Assembly: GCA_016710525.1 (NCBI GenBank)
Contig: JADJVQ010000045.1
Location: 1 to 64,000, forward strand
DNA: 64,000 bases
Direction: 5' to 3'
DNA from: Burkholderiaceae bacterium
GTDB lineage: Bacteria > Pseudomonadota > Gammaproteobacteria > Burkholderiales > Burkholderiaceae_E
Part shown: in pieces, positions 54,560-62,685 of the stretch
How the letters are laid out: each line of letters starts with the position of its first letter
Position numbering within the stretch: the first letter of the stretch is position 1
Position numbers and translations under genes: made by a program
The notes under the pieces: generated by a model
Database searches by the model: none
What the model was told of the DNA's origin: nothing
Seen by the model: only the letters and a program-made list of their open reading frames with translations

Positions 54560-55570
54560 ATGAGTGCCTCAGCCCAGTCGATCGATCACAGCGCCCATCG
54601 CCCATCAACCAGCATGACTCATCAAGAATCGCCAGCCGACCGCGAGCTGGCTGCACGGGTGGCTCGATTCGCCTCGCAGGACCGCCTGTTCAAGGCGGTG
54701 ACCTTCCTGTTCGCGCTGCTGGTGCTGCTCGGCATGTTCGGCATCCTGGCGTCCCTGCTGGTCGAGGCCTGGCCTACGCTGCGCACGACCGGCGTGGCGT
54801 TCTTCTATGGCACGACCTGGAGCCCGACGGACGATGAATACGGCGCGGTGATCGCCATCTACGGCACGGTCGTGACCTCGGCCATTGCGCTGCTGATTGC
54901 TGTGCCGGTCAGCTTCGGCATTGCCATGTTCCTGACCGAAAGCTGCCCGGTCGTGCTGCGCAGGCCGCTGGGCACCGCGATCGAACTGCTGGCCGGGGTG
55001 CCTTCGATCATCTACGGCATCTGGGGACTGTTCGTGCTCGCCCCGCTGTTCCAGCAATACATACAACCGCTGCTGGTCGCCACCGGGCTGCCCTTTTTCG
55101 CAGGTCCGCCTCTGGGCATCGGCGTGTTCACGGCCGGCATGGTGCTGGCGCTGATGGTGATTCCGTTCACCGCGTCGGTGATGCGCGACGTGTTCGAGAC
55201 CGTGCCGCCGGTGCTCAAGGAATCCGCCTACGGCATCGGCTGCACCACCTGGGAGGTGGTGCGCAACATCGTGCTGCCCTACACCCGCGTCGGCGTGATC
55301 GGCGGCGTGATGCTCGGACTGGGCCGCGCGCTGGGCGAAACGATGGCGGTGACCTTCGTGATCGGAAATGCCAACCGGCTGTCGAGCAGCCTGTTCGCGC
55401 CGGGCAACTCGATCGCCTCGACGCTGGCCAACGAGTTCGCCGAGGCTGCGCCCGAAAAACACATCCCGGCGCTGTTTGCCCTTGGTCTGATCCTGTTCAT
55501 GATCACCTTCGTCGTGCTGGCGGCGGCCAAGTGGCTGACCGAACGCGGCACCCGCGCGCAAGGCCGATAA
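54560..55570 (+). CDS. pstC: Phosphate ABC transporter permease PstC
   Basis: A 336-residue inner-membrane permease. A hydrophilic N-terminus is followed by six helices; WSPTDDEYGAVIAIYGTVVTS, IELLAGVPSIIYGIWGLFVL and the EAA loop ESAYGIGCTTWEVVRNIVLP are typical. Shine-Dalgarno AAGGAG precedes ATG 54560. Works with PstA, PstB and PstS. Confidence 0.96.
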   Translation: MSASAQSIDHSAHRPSTSMTHQESPADRELAARVARFASQDRLFKAVTFLFALLVLLGMFGILASLLVEAWPTLRTTGVAFFYGTTWSPTDDEYGAVIAIYGTVVTSAIALLIAVPVSFGIAMFLTESCPVVLRRPLGTAIELLAGVPSIIYGIWGLFVLAPLFQQYIQPLLVATGLPFFAGPPLGIGVFTAGMVLALMVIPFTASVMRDVFETVPPVLKESAYGIGCTTWEVVRNIVLPYTRVGVIGGVMLGLGRALGETMAVTFVIGNANRLSSSLFAPGNSIASTLANEFAEAAPEKHIPALFALGLILFMITFVVLAAAKWLTERGTRAQGR

Positions 55571-55580
55571 GGAGCGCCTG

Positions 55581-56432
55581 ATGATGGATCAAAACATCTA
55601 CCGGCGCCGTCGCGCCACCAACGTCATCGGTCTGGTGCTCTCGGGAGCCTCGATGGCGCTCGGGCTGATCGGCCTGCTCTGGATCCTGTGGACCCTGTTC
55701 TACAACGGGCTGTCGGCCTTGAACATCGCGTTCTTCATGAACAGCACGCCGGCGCCCGGGACCGAGGGCGGCGGTCTGGCCAATGCCATCATCGGCAGCC
55801 TGATGATGGTGGGCGTGGCCACGTTCGTCTCGACGCCGATCGGCATCCTGGCCGGGGTGTTTCTGGCGGAATTCGGCAAGACCTCGAAGTTCGCCGCGGC
55901 CACCCGGTTCGTGGTCGACATCATGCTGTCGGCCCCGTCGATCGTGATCGGTCTGTTCGTCTATGCGATCGCGGTGGCCACGCTGAAGCACTTTTCGGGC
56001 TGGGCCGGTTCGTTCGCCCTGTCGCTGATCGCGATTCCGGTCGTGGTGCGCACCACCGAGAACATGCTCAACCTGGTGCCCGGCAGCCTGCGCGAAGCGG
56101 CCTTCGCGCTGGGAGCGCCGCGCTGGAAGGTCAGCATGGCGGTCACGCTGCGCGCGGTGCGCGGCGGCGTGGTCACCGGCGTGCTGCTGGCGGTCGCCCG
56201 GATGATCGGCGAAACCGCGCCATTGCTGTTCACCGCGCTGAACAACCAGTTCTTCAGCCTCGACATGGGCCAGCCCATGGCCAACCTGCCGGTCGTGATC
56301 TACAACTTCGCGATGAGCCCCTATGAAAACTGGCAGAAGCTGGCCTGGGGAGGCGCGGCGCTGATCGCGCTGATCGTGCTGGCCATCAACATCACCGCCC
56401 GGGTCGTCTTTCGCGACAAGGTCCAGGCCTGA
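55581..56432 (+). CDS. pstA: Phosphate ABC transporter permease PstA
   Basis: A 283-residue permease partner of PstC: GGGLANAIIGSLMMVGVATF, GVFLAEFGKTSK, FVVDIMLSAPSIVIGLFVYA and the EAA loop EAAFALGAPRWKVSMAVTL. AAGGAG lies just before the start; the gene follows pstC by ten bases. Confidence 0.96.
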   Translation: MMDQNIYRRRRATNVIGLVLSGASMALGLIGLLWILWTLFYNGLSALNIAFFMNSTPAPGTEGGGLANAIIGSLMMVGVATFVSTPIGILAGVFLAEFGKTSKFAAATRFVVDIMLSAPSIVIGLFVYAIAVATLKHFSGWAGSFALSLIAIPVVVRTTENMLNLVPGSLREAAFALGAPRWKVSMAVTLRAVRGGVVTGVLLAVARMIGETAPLLFTALNNQFFSLDMGQPMANLPVVIYNFAMSPYENWQKLAWGGAALIALIVLAINITARVVFRDKVQA

Positions 56433-56450
56433 GCTTCGGAGCATTCCAAG

Positions 56451-57263
56451 ATGAGCGAAACCCTGACCGCCGCCCCGCCCGCCACCGCCACTCCGGCCGC
56501 AGGCCTGGACGACGCCGTGATCCGGGTGAAGGAACTCGACTTCTACTACGGAAAGTTCCAGGGGCTGCGCAAGGTCAACCTGGATATCGCACGCAAGAAG
56601 GTGACGGCCTTCATCGGGCCATCGGGCTGCGGCAAGTCGACGCTGCTGCGCACCCTGAACCGCATGTTCGACCTGTATCCCGGCCAGCGCGCCGAGGGCC
56701 AGATCATCTTCAACGGCAAGAACATCCTGGACAAGGACCAGGACGTGAACCTGCTGCGCGCCAAGGTCGGCATGGTCTTCCAGAAGCCCACGCCGTTCCC
56801 GATGACGATCCACGAGAACATCGCCTTCGGTGTGCGCCTGTACGAGAGCCTGTCGACCAGCGACATGAACGACCGGGTCGAGTGGGCGCTGCGCAAGGCC
56901 GCGCTGTGGGAAGAGGTGAAGGACAAGCTGCAGCAAAGCGGCCTGTCGCTGTCGGGCGGCCAGCAGCAGCGCCTGTGCATCGCGCGCATGGTGGCGGTCA
57001 AGCCCGACGTGCTGCTGCTCGATGAGCCGACCAGCGCACTGGACCCGATATCGACCGCCAAGGTCGAAGAGCTCGTCAACGAGCTCAAGGTCGACTACTC
57101 GATCGCGATCGTGACCCACAACATGCAGCAGGCGGCGCGGATCTCCGACTACACGGCCTACATGTACATCGGCGAACTGGTCGAATTCGGCGAAACCAAC
57201 AAGCTCTTCATCAAGCCGACCAAAAAGGCCACCGAGGACTACATCACCGGCCGCTTCGGCTGA
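56451..57263 (+). CDS. pstB: Phosphate ABC transporter ATPase PstB
   Basis: A 270-residue ATPase with Walker A GPSGCGKST, Q-loop MVFQKPTPFPM, signature LSGGQQQRLCIAR, Walker B VLLLDEPTSALD and VTHNMQQAAR. The MFDLYPGQRAEGQIIFNG segment is PstB-specific. Also part of the PhoR phosphate-sensing complex in the family. Confidence 0.97.
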   Translation: MSETLTAAPPATATPAAGLDDAVIRVKELDFYYGKFQGLRKVNLDIARKKVTAFIGPSGCGKSTLLRTLNRMFDLYPGQRAEGQIIFNGKNILDKDQDVNLLRAKVGMVFQKPTPFPMTIHENIAFGVRLYESLSTSDMNDRVEWALRKAALWEEVKDKLQQSGLSLSGGQQQRLCIARMVAVKPDVLLLDEPTSALDPISTAKVEELVNELKVDYSIAIVTHNMQQAARISDYTAYMYIGELVEFGETNKLFIKPTKKATEDYITGRFG

Positions 57264-57273
57264 AGGACGCATC

Positions 57274-57963
57274 ATGCCCTCCGAGCACACCTACAAAGCC
57301 TTCGATCTCGACATCGACACCCTGCGCGGCTCGGTGACGACGATGGGCGGGCTGGTCGAGCGCCAGTTCGTCCGCTCCGTGGACGCCGTGCGTTATGGCG
57401 ACCTGCGGCGGGTGATGGATGTGCTGACCGACGAGCACACCGTCAACCGCATGCACATCGAGACCGATCTGCGCTGCAACCAGCTGATCGCCAAGCGCCA
57501 GCCGATCGCGGTCGACCTGCGTGAAACCATCGCGGTGATCCACAGCATCAACGACCTGGAACGCATCGGCGACGAAGCCAAGAAGATCGCGCTGAAGGCC
57601 CAGCACTTCAATGGCCGCGAACTGCCGATCAATCCGGACAAGATCCAGCGGATGGCCGATCTGGTGGCCGAGATGCTTGGCGCGGCGATCGATGCGTTCG
57701 TGCGGCACGACACGGCGGTGTCCAAGCGCCTGGCCGAACGCGACCGTGAGGTCGACGGCCTGCGCGACGACCTCGTCGAGGAACTGATCGCCCGGATGTC
57801 GGCCGAACCGACCAAGGTGTCGGACCTGCTGGCGCTGGTCTTTGTGGTCCAGTCGATCGAGCGGGTGGGCGATCACGCCAAGAACATCGCCGAATACGTG
57901 ATCCACGTCGTGGAGGGTATCGACACCCGCCACGGCATCGACGGGCTGCCGCCGATGGTCTGA
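57274..57963 (+). CDS. phoU: Phosphate signalling regulator PhoU
   Basis: A 229-residue cytoplasmic protein of two three-helix bundles, with repeats of the ERIGDEAKKIALK and ERVGDHAKNIAEYV type that bind metal clusters. PhoU links the Pst transporter to the PhoR kinase and represses the Pho regulon when phosphate is plentiful. Last gene of pstSCAB-phoU; no phoBR genes follow in the window. Confidence 0.96.
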   Translation: MPSEHTYKAFDLDIDTLRGSVTTMGGLVERQFVRSVDAVRYGDLRRVMDVLTDEHTVNRMHIETDLRCNQLIAKRQPIAVDLRETIAVIHSINDLERIGDEAKKIALKAQHFNGRELPINPDKIQRMADLVAEMLGAAIDAFVRHDTAVSKRLAERDREVDGLRDDLVEELIARMSAEPTKVSDLLALVFVVQSIERVGDHAKNIAEYVIHVVEGIDTRHGIDGLPPMV

Positions 57964-57996
57964 TGCGGGGGCGCGGCGCTGCGGCGCGACTGCGCC

Positions 57997-58068
57997 GCCT
58001 CGCGACAACCTGGCTTCGCGACAACCCGGCTTCGCGACAGCCCCGCCTCGCGAAAGCCCCGCCTCGCG
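57997..58068. repeat. Degenerate 16-base tandem repeats after phoU
   Basis: Four units of the GCTTCGCGACAACCCG type plus a partial fifth (57997, 58013, 58029, 58045, 58061). No spacers and no coding sense on either strand. It lies between phoU and the NAD(P)-binding protein gene. Confidence 0.9.
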
Positions 58069-58170
58069 GCTGCGCCGGACATCGAAAGTGCCGGCCCTCA
58101 CGATAGCGCTTGCCGCTGTCAGGGGTATGCTCGCCGATCCGACCATCAGGGTCCGGATTCAGGAGCCTCG

Positions 58171-58809
58171 ATGACCACCCTGCTGATTCTGGGCGCCACC
58201 GGCCTGGTCGGCGCCCGCCTGCTGGCGCTCGCGCTGGACGACCGGCGCTTCGAGCGCATCACCGCGCCGACCCGCCGGCCGTTGACGCCGGCCGACCGGC
58301 TGGTCAATCCGATCGTCGATTTTGATCAGTTGCCGGCCGATGCGCGCTGGTGGCAGGCCGATGCCGTCGTCTGTGCGCTGGGCACCACGCTGGCCCAGGC
58401 CGGTTCGCGCGAAGCCTTTCGCCGGGTCGATCACGACTACGTCCTGACGGCCGCGCTGCATGCGCGGCGCGCGGGCGCCGGCACCTTCGTGCTGAATTCG
58501 TCCCTGGGCGCCGATCCGGCCGCCGGCTCCTTCTACCTGCGGGTCAAGGGCGAGATCGAACAAGATCTGCGGGCCATCGGGTTCGGCTCGCTGACACTGG
58601 TGCGGCCAAGCCTGCTCGACGGCGGTCCGCGGCCGGACAACCGGCCCGGCGAGGCGATCGGTCTGGTCTTTGCCCGGTTGCTGCGTCCCTTGCTGCCGCG
58701 CCGGGTGCGTGCCGTCAGCACCGAGCGGGTGGCGCGAGCGATGCTGCAGGCAGCGCTGGCAGCGCCCGCTGGTGTGCAGGTGATCGAGTCCGAGCGCCTG
58801 CACGACTGA
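58171..58809 (+). CDS. Atypical short-chain dehydrogenase-like NAD(P)-binding protein
   Basis: A 212-residue Rossmann-fold protein with TTLLILGATGLVGARLLALA (GATGLVG nucleotide loop), PIVDFDQLPAD, VVCALGTTLAQAGSREAFRRVDHDY and SSLGADPAAGSFYLRVKGEIE, where the usual catalytic YxxxK appears as FYLRVKG. Similar small proteins (YwnB/HTATIP2-like) have uncertain roles in redox regulation. AGGAG precedes ATG 58171. Confidence 0.88.
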   Translation: MTTLLILGATGLVGARLLALALDDRRFERITAPTRRPLTPADRLVNPIVDFDQLPADARWWQADAVVCALGTTLAQAGSREAFRRVDHDYVLTAALHARRAGAGTFVLNSSLGADPAAGSFYLRVKGEIEQDLRAIGFGSLTLVRPSLLDGGPRPDNRPGEAIGLVFARLLRPLLPRRVRAVSTERVARAMLQAALAAPAGVQVIESERLHD

Positions 58810-58886
58810 ACGAAACGCGATCGCGTGTAACCGGCAGACCGTGCGCGACGAATAGCCTGTTGTATCCCTTTACTGTGAGGCAACCA

Positions 58887-59363
58887 ATGACCCGGCGACA
58901 CTGGCTTTATGGATTTCTGGCGAGCGTGTTCTTTCCGAAGGTGGCGACTGCCCAGGGCAAGGCGCCCGCCGGGATCGAACCGCTGCGCCTGTCGGATGCC
59001 GACTGGAAGAAGCGGCTCACGCCCGCGCAATACAACGTCCTGCGCGAAGAGGGCACCGAGCGGCCTTTCACCAGTCCGTTCAACACCGAAAAGCGCAAGG
59101 GCCGTTACCTTTGCGTGGCCTGCGACCTGCCGCTGTTCAGCTCGGAGGCGAAATTCGACAGCGGCACTGGCTGGCCGAGTTTTCACACCGCGCTGGCCGG
59201 TGCGTTCACCACGCGCACCGACTACAAGATCGTCTTTCCGCGCACCGAATACCGCTGCGCGCGCTGCGACGGCCATCACGGCCACGTCTTCGACGACGGC
59301 CCCAAACCCACCGGCAAGCGCTACTGCAATAATGGCGTGGCCCTGAAGTTCCTGGAGACCTGA
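58887..59363 (+). CDS. msrB: Peptide-methionine (R)-S-oxide reductase, exported
   Basis: A 158-residue MsrB, reducing methionine-R-sulfoxide. MTRRHWLYGFLASVFFPKVA is an N-terminal signal with RR, maybe Tat-type. The zinc site has two CxxC pairs (CVACDLPLFSSEAKF; CARCDGHHGHVFDD), and catalytic Cys147 is in KRYCNNGVALKF. GTGWPSF binds substrate. msrA follows five bases later, so S- and R-sulfoxides would be repaired together in the periplasm. Confidence 0.95.
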   Translation: MTRRHWLYGFLASVFFPKVATAQGKAPAGIEPLRLSDADWKKRLTPAQYNVLREEGTERPFTSPFNTEKRKGRYLCVACDLPLFSSEAKFDSGTGWPSFHTALAGAFTTRTDYKIVFPRTEYRCARCDGHHGHVFDDGPKPTGKRYCNNGVALKFLET

Positions 59364-59368
59364 CCATC

Positions 59369-60007
59369 ATGCGTCTGCCCCACTCTGTGTACCGCCTCGC
59401 GGCAGCCTTGCTGCTGTCGCTGCCCGTGCTGGCCGCTGCGCAAACCGGCGCGGGAGCAGCGGCGCCCGCCAAGGCGATCTTCGCCGGCGGCTGCTTCTGG
59501 TGCGTCGAATCCGACTTCGACAAGATTCCCGGGGTGCTGTCGACGGTGTCCGGTTACATCGGCGGCACGGTGGCCAATCCCACTTACGAGCAGGTGTCGC
59601 GCAAGAGCACCGGCCATGCCGAAGCGGTCGAGATCAGCTTCGATCCCCAGAAGGTCACTTACGCGCAGTTGCTGGAGTATTTCTGGCGCACCATCGATCC
59701 CACCGTCAAGGACCGCCAGTTCTGCGATGCCGGCTCGCCCTACCGCACGGCCATTTTCACGGTCGGCGAAGAGCAGATGCGCTTGGCGCGGGCCTCGCTG
59801 GCGGCGCTCGAAAAATCCAAGCCGTTTAAGGAGCCTGTCGTGACCCAGGTGGCGGCGGCCGGCACGTTCTATCCGGCCGAGGACTACCACCAGGATTACT
59901 ACAAGAAGAATCCGATCCGCTACGAGTACTACCGCACCAGCTGCGGGCGCGATGCCCGCCTGAAGCAGCTCTGGGGCGACAAGGCGGGCAAGTGGATGCC
60001 CGGCTGA
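59369..60007 (+). CDS. msrA: Peptide-methionine (S)-S-oxide reductase, exported
   Basis: A 212-residue MsrA with signal peptide MRLPHSVYRLAAALLLSLPV ending AAAQ. Active site GCFWC with Cys42 and Cys45, then YIGGTVANPTYEQVSRKSTGHAEAV and FYPAEDYHQDYY. Exported like its neighbour MsrB, which is unusual, as MsrA is most often cytoplasmic. cutA follows two bases after its stop. Confidence 0.95.
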   Translation: MRLPHSVYRLAAALLLSLPVLAAAQTGAGAAAPAKAIFAGGCFWCVESDFDKIPGVLSTVSGYIGGTVANPTYEQVSRKSTGHAEAVEISFDPQKVTYAQLLEYFWRTIDPTVKDRQFCDAGSPYRTAIFTVGEEQMRLARASLAALEKSKPFKEPVVTQVAAAGTFYPAEDYHQDYYKKNPIRYEYYRTSCGRDARLKQLWGDKAGKWMPG

Positions 60008-60009
60008 TC

Positions 60010-60390
60010 ATGGACGGCAAGCCCCCGGCCGCGCGGCCGCGCCCGGTCGACATCCCCGCACCGGACACGATGCTGATGGTGTTCTGCCAGGCGCCCGACG
60101 AGACGTGCGCACGCCTCGTCGCCGAGGCCCTGGTCGGCGAGCGGCTGGCGGCCTGCGTGAACATCCTGCCAGGTGTGCAATCGGTGTACCGATGGCAGGA
60201 CGAGGTCCAGCTTGCCACCGAGGTCGGTCTGGTCATCAAGACATCGGCCTCTCGCTTTGCCGACATGGCGGCGCGCCTGCGGGCGCTGCATCCGTACGAA
60301 CTGCCCGAGATCGTCGCCGTCCGGCCGGACGCGGCGCTGCCGGCCTACGCCAGCTGGGTGATCGCCCAGACCCGCAAACCGCTGGCCTGA
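60010..60390 (+). CDS. cutA: CutA divalent-cation tolerance protein
   Basis: A 126-residue trimeric protein of the CutA1 family, with ARLVAEALVGERLAACVNIL, YRWQDEVQLATEVGLVIKTS and HPYELPEIVAV. Linked to copper tolerance in E. coli, but the molecular role is unsettled. Start at ATG 60010; a GTG at 59992 is in frame but inside msrA. Confidence 0.94.
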   Translation: MDGKPPAARPRPVDIPAPDTMLMVFCQAPDETCARLVAEALVGERLAACVNILPGVQSVYRWQDEVQLATEVGLVIKTSASRFADMAARLRALHPYELPEIVAVRPDAALPAYASWVIAQTRKPLA

Positions 60391-60426
60391 ATCGGCCCTG
60401 CGCTCGGGGCGCGAGCGCTGCTGGCA

Positions 60427-61326
60427 CTACCCGCGCGCCCGCACCCTTTCCTGGTGCAGCATCCACAGGCCCGCGCCGATCAGCAGCGCGATCCCGCACC
60501 AGGCCAGTCCGTTGGGCACGTCACCCCAGAACACGAACCCGACCACCAGTGCCCACAGCAGGCCGGTGTAGCGAAACGGCGCCACCAGCGAGACTTCCCC
60601 CTGGCGCACGCCGCTGACCATCGCGAAGTACCCGACCGCGAGGAATCCGGAGGCCAGCCACAGCAGCCCGACGTCACGCCAGAGCATCGGCTGCCAGCCT
60701 TCGAGCGCGACCAGGGATCCGGCCAGCAGCATCACGGCCAGGGCCGTGGCCAGCGTGACCAGGATCGAGGGCACGATGGCGGGAATCTTGCGGGTGATCA
60801 GGTCGCGGGTCGCGTGAAAAACAGTCGAGAGCAGGCACAGCCAGGCATAGGCGTTGAATCCCTCGGCGCGCGGCTGGATCACCAGCAGCACGCCGAAGAA
60901 ACCGATGGCGATGGCCAGCCAGCGCTTGCGACCGACCTGTTCGCCCAGGAAGATCATCGCCAGCACGGCGATGAACAGTGGCGAGGCGAGATTGATCGCG
61001 GTGGCATTGGCGATCGGCAGCTTGAACAGGGCCGCGAGGTACAGGAACGCGGCCACGGCCTCGATCAGCGCGCGGATCGCGACCCAGCCGCGGGCCATCT
61101 CGGCGATGCGCGCGGTGGCGCCGAGCCGATGTGCAACGGCCAGTACCAGCACGGCGGCCATCAGGCCGCGCACGAAGATCAGCTGCGCGGTGGGCACCCG
61201 CTCGCTCACATGCTTGACCAGGGCGTCGTTGACGATGAAAAACGCCATCGCCGCACACATCCAGAGGATGCCGCGGCGATTGGCGCGGGCGCGCGCGGCC
61301 GCATCCGGCCCGGCGCCGCCGGCCAC
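60427..61326 (-). CDS. EamA/DMT-family transporter
   Basis: A 299-residue inner-membrane protein with ten predicted helices in two EamA repeats: ILWMCAAMAFFIVNDALVKH, AAFLYLAALFKLPIANATAI, and LWLASGFLAVGYFAMVSGVRQ, SLVAPFRYTGLLWALVVGFV. Homologues export amino acids, nucleosides or drugs. The start GTG 61326 gives an unusual Ala/Arg-rich N-terminus; an ATG at residue 23 is possible. Convergent with cutA. Confidence 0.9.
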   Translation of the reverse strand: MAGGAGPDAAARARANRRGILWMCAAMAFFIVNDALVKHVSERVPTAQLIFVRGLMAAVLVLAVAHRLGATARIAEMARGWVAIRALIEAVAAFLYLAALFKLPIANATAINLASPLFIAVLAMIFLGEQVGRKRWLAIAIGFFGVLLVIQPRAEGFNAYAWLCLLSTVFHATRDLITRKIPAIVPSILVTLATALAVMLLAGSLVALEGWQPMLWRDVGLLWLASGFLAVGYFAMVSGVRQGEVSLVAPFRYTGLLWALVVGFVFWGDVPNGLAWCGIALLIGAGLWMLHQERVRARG

Positions 61327-61462
61327 GGCCGACGATGGCGTGTTCAGGAGGCTGAGGCGCTTGCGCGCGCGGCGTTGTGTCGGGCGCGCAGCGCGGGTCG
61401 CCGCATATCCCCGAAGTGCGCGGGCACGAAGCGCGCGGGCAGGGGCCTGAAGTTCCCGGGCC

Positions 61463-61915
61463 TCAGAAGAAGCCCGCGTTCAGCCATTCAGCGGCGATGG
61501 CCGGCTTGGTGCCGCCTTCCACTTCGACCGACACGTCCCACGTTGCCTGCCAGCGTTCCCCGGGCCGGGTTTCGAAGTCTTTCAGGCGAAAGCGCCCGCG
61601 CACCCGCGATCCGGTCGGCACGGGGGCGACGAAGCGCAGCCGGTTGAAACCGTAGTTCACGCCGGACTTGGTGCCCTCCACCGCGGGGCAGACCTGGTAG
61701 GCCATCTGCGCGAGCATCGACAGGGTCAGGAAGCCATGCGCGATCGTGCCGCCATAGGGCGTTTCGCGCTTGGCGCGCTCGGGGTCGGTGTGGATGAAAT
61801 AACGGTCGTCGGTGAGGTCGGCAAATGCGCTGACCTTCGCCTGATCGAGCAGCATCCATTCGGATGTGCCGAAGTCCGAGCCGATGCGCTCATGCATCTG
61901 CGCCGGCGTTGCCAT
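61463..61915 (-). CDS. MaoC-like (R)-hydratase family protein
   Basis: A 150-residue hot-dog-fold protein of the NodN/MaoC group. Hydratase motif: AFADLTDDRYFIHTDPERAK then TPYGGTIAHGFLTLSML; the FADLTxDxxxIH signature matches, with catalytic Asp and His. It likely hydrates an enoyl-CoA for polyhydroxyalkanoate or fatty-acid turnover. ATG 61915 is preferred to a TTG eight codons upstream. Confidence 0.93.
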   Translation of the reverse strand: MATPAQMHERIGSDFGTSEWMLLDQAKVSAFADLTDDRYFIHTDPERAKRETPYGGTIAHGFLTLSMLAQMAYQVCPAVEGTKSGVNYGFNRLRFVAPVPTGSRVRGRFRLKDFETRPGERWQATWDVSVEVEGGTKPAIAAEWLNAGFF

Positions 61916-62081
61916 CGATTTGGTGTTGGGTCCGTCCAAGGGGGTACCTCCGCGCGAGCGCCTGGTGGCCGATGCGAATGCCGTGCGCTCGCCAGGGGCT
62001 TTCCGCGCGATAGTAGCGCCGTCGGCCTGGCGGCTGTTCCGTATTTGCGGGCGCGCCCGGCGCGGCTATGCCGCCAGGCCT

Positions 62082-62609
62082 TCAGCCGCACGGGCCGAGT
62101 GTGCGGCGCGCCCACCAGCCGAGCAGGGCGCCGGCGAACAGCGCGATCGTGGCCGGTTCGGGAACGTCGGTGGTGCTGATGCGCTCGAAACGCACGGTGC
62201 CGCTGCTGTCGCGGCCGTTGTCATCGTAGGCGAACCCGGCAGGCAGCGCCGCGCCGAAGCCGCGGGTGAAGGCGAATCGGGGGTCCGATGCGTGCACCGC
62301 GGACAGCCCGACCAGCTGGCCGTTGATCAGGATCGCCTTCGGATCGACCAGATCGAGGGCGCCGAAGGTGGTCCCCTTGAACCCGAAACTGAACCCGGTC
62401 AGCGTGTAGAGCCGTTCGCTGCCATCGGTCGTGAAGCTGGCATCGTCGAATGAGAAGCTGCCGGCGAACGACTGGTTGGCCAGTGTGCCGTTGTTGTCGT
62501 TCTGAACGGTGAACTGGTAATTCATCAGCGCCGCCTGCGCCGGCAGCGGCAGCAGGGTGGCAAGGGCCAGGAGCAGCGTCGTGGCGGATTGGGCGAGCAG
62601 TGGAGTCAT
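62082..62609 (-). CDS. PEP-CTERM sorted exported protein
   Basis: A 175-residue secreted protein: signal MTPLLAQSATTLLLALATLL ending AQAA, a beta-sandwich-like central part (YQFTVQNDNNGTLANQSFAG, LYTLTGFSFGFKGTTFGALD), and the sorting tail VPEPATIALFAGALLGWWAR with RR after the helix. That tail is recognised by exosortase/EpsH systems in exopolysaccharide-producing Gram-negatives. No exosortase gene is in the window. The longer start at 62651 would give an odd n-region. Confidence 0.9.
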   Translation of the reverse strand: MTPLLAQSATTLLLALATLLPLPAQAALMNYQFTVQNDNNGTLANQSFAGSFSFDDASFTTDGSERLYTLTGFSFGFKGTTFGALDLVDPKAILINGQLVGLSAVHASDPRFAFTRGFGAALPAGFAYDDNGRDSSGTVRFERISTTDVPEPATIALFAGALLGWWARRTLGPCG

Positions 62610-62685
62610 GGCGGAGGGCCTTTGCCTGAATTGAAGGAAGGAGCGATGCACCGGGACCGCTCGGGCGGCCCGGTTCGACGCGATC

